From contig NC_088809.1 of NCBI RefSeq assembly GCF_011386835.1, forward strand, positions 5,837,001-5,901,000: a stretch of 64,000 nucleotides of DNA, given 5' to 3'. Made by a program: the position numbers and the translations under genes. The stretch's first letter is position 1, and every line of letters begins with the position of its first letter. This document shows, piece by piece, positions 62,898 through 64,000 of this stretch. Origin of the DNA: Chrysemys picta bellii (lineage: Eukaryota > Chordata > Testudines > Emydidae). The notes beneath the pieces are model-generated. The model made no database searches. It had not been told where the DNA came from and was given only the letters and a program-made list of their open reading frames with translations.

Positions 62898-64000
62898 TTA
62901 CAGTCAGTCTACAAAATCCCAGACCCTGGGGTTCACCCTCACCCTTATTCTTCTCTCTTGACGTGTTCCAAGAACTGCCCCCTTCCCACTGGGCCGCCTC
63001 CCTTCTCTGCAGCGCTTGGCCTGGCAAACGCCCTCCCCTCCCATCCCTACCGAGGCGACGGAGTTGGAAATCCAATTACCACCCTTACATTCCAGTTTCA
63101 CTCCGGCCCCCCGAGCGCGCTCGGTCTCCTGCCCCAGCCGCTTCTCCTGCCGCCTGTCAGGCGGGGGCTCTGGGCCTCGGACCGGCAGGGACACGGCTTC
63201 ATGTGCCACCCTCCAGCAATCAAGGCAAGATCCTGGAAGGGCGATTCCTCATCCTTAAGGGGCGGGTATTTAAACAGCAGCACCGGCTATTTGCTTCCGA
63301 CCAGAAGCACCCCCCCCGCCCCGAGTTTGCAGGTGGACTGGAAGAGATTCATGCTCTCAGCAGCTTCCAGGGTCCTTTCTGCAGCCCCACCACTGAACAG
63401 TCTGGGTTGAAAGGGTGCTGCCGGTTAGAAGCACGCACATACTATAGTGAACTATGCACTTTTGACACGTACGTATCCCCCCTCCTTTGCTTACAGCCAT
63501 GAACCTATATTCTTTATTTTCCCTTTAGAGTTTAACTCTCTATTTTATGTCAGTTACGCCCTAAGAGACATCCAGAAACACCGCTGTTTGACACACACCT
63601 TACGAGATACGAATCCATATGCTTTTATAAACGTATCCACGCCCAGTTAGCAGCCGGAGATTTCACACTGACCTACCTCGAGATCTATTTTAGGGCCACA
63701 TAGAAAATTGACCCGTCCACCTTTTCTTAGCATCTTTTCGGGAAAAACTGCGAGGAATCCCTTTAAAACGCCTCACGTTTTTAATCCGGCGTCTCTAGCC
63801 CCTTTGCCGACTTCCACGACCATTTTCCCACCAAGCTTTTCAGACTGTTTAGATTTCTCTCCGCCTTTAAAGAAAATATTTCCAGTAATCCAGATTTCTG
63901 GAAAATAACAACACGCGGGGAGACAGAGACGCAAACTCCACTGAACTTTATTTACCCAGAGTGGAGCGACGTATAAACACAGTTTCCAGACTGTTTGTCA

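Larger units (their letters stand above)
59553..64000. other. Upstream flank, no coding gene seen
   Basis: Mixed GC-rich and AT-rich unique sequence with simple repeats (61225-61306, 62815-62897). BCAS3 is expected on this side by synteny, but none of its exons was recognised. Confidence 0.45.

Noticed and set aside
62771..63502. 243-codon plus-strand frame with His/Thr/Tyr repeats at its start
   Set aside because: The first 45 residues are translated AC microsatellite. The rest has no domain.
59553..64000. BCAS3 3' exons
   Set aside because: Expected by synteny, but no minus-strand segment could be matched to BCAS3 or given splice-consistent ends.

Overview
The window is nuclear DNA from a vertebrate, most likely a cryptodiran turtle. 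The organism call rests on the repeats: a tRNA-derived SINE with a CR1-type 3' tail, several foldback elements built on a 'GTGGCACCTT..AAGACTAACA..AAGCTTTCGTGGG' core that I recognise from turtle genomes, a TA-flanked MITE with GGGTGACCAGA ends, a TTA-flanked MITE with GGCTTGGTCTACACT ends, two hAT-type elements with 8-bp target duplications, and many old MIR-like SINEs.

Only one protein-coding gene can be supported: TBX2, a T-box transcriptional repressor, on the minus strand. All seven coding exons are present (52564-52928, 50874-51141, 47136-47282, 45019-45095, 44589-44758, 42128-42687, 39186-39632). Every intron is GT-AG, every junction keeps the reading frame, and the joined frame is 2034 nt (677 residues plus stop). 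It can be told from TBX3 by its N-terminus, by [13 protein letters not shown] in the T-box, and by its C-terminus. A CpG-rich 5' flank with inverted CCAAT boxes, a homopurine/G-rich tract and a three-codon upstream ORF overlapping the start codon lie upstream. The 3' UTR is AT-rich, with a candidate poly(A) signal at 38382-38387.

Layout. 1-37.8 kb is non-coding DNA downstream of TBX2; from conserved amniote synteny it should lie towards TBX4. Most of the transposon copies are here, along with an isolated CpG-rich block at 31.62-32.28 kb. 37.8-53.5 kb is TBX2. 53.5-64 kb is the upstream flank, expected to lead towards BCAS3 and to hold any divergent TBX2-AS1-like transcript; no BCAS3 exon was recognised.

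The least explained signals are two long near-perfect hairpins (59448-59552 and 31110-31276), a recurring compound microsatellite (C-run followed by AC-run) with constant polarity at seven loci, a nested insertion carrying a tRNA-Ser-like relic, a cluster of three CACGTG boxes, and the regulatory features around the TBX2 start codon and first splice donor. No convincing new multi-gene system was found. The other long open frames are antisense or GC-driven shadows.
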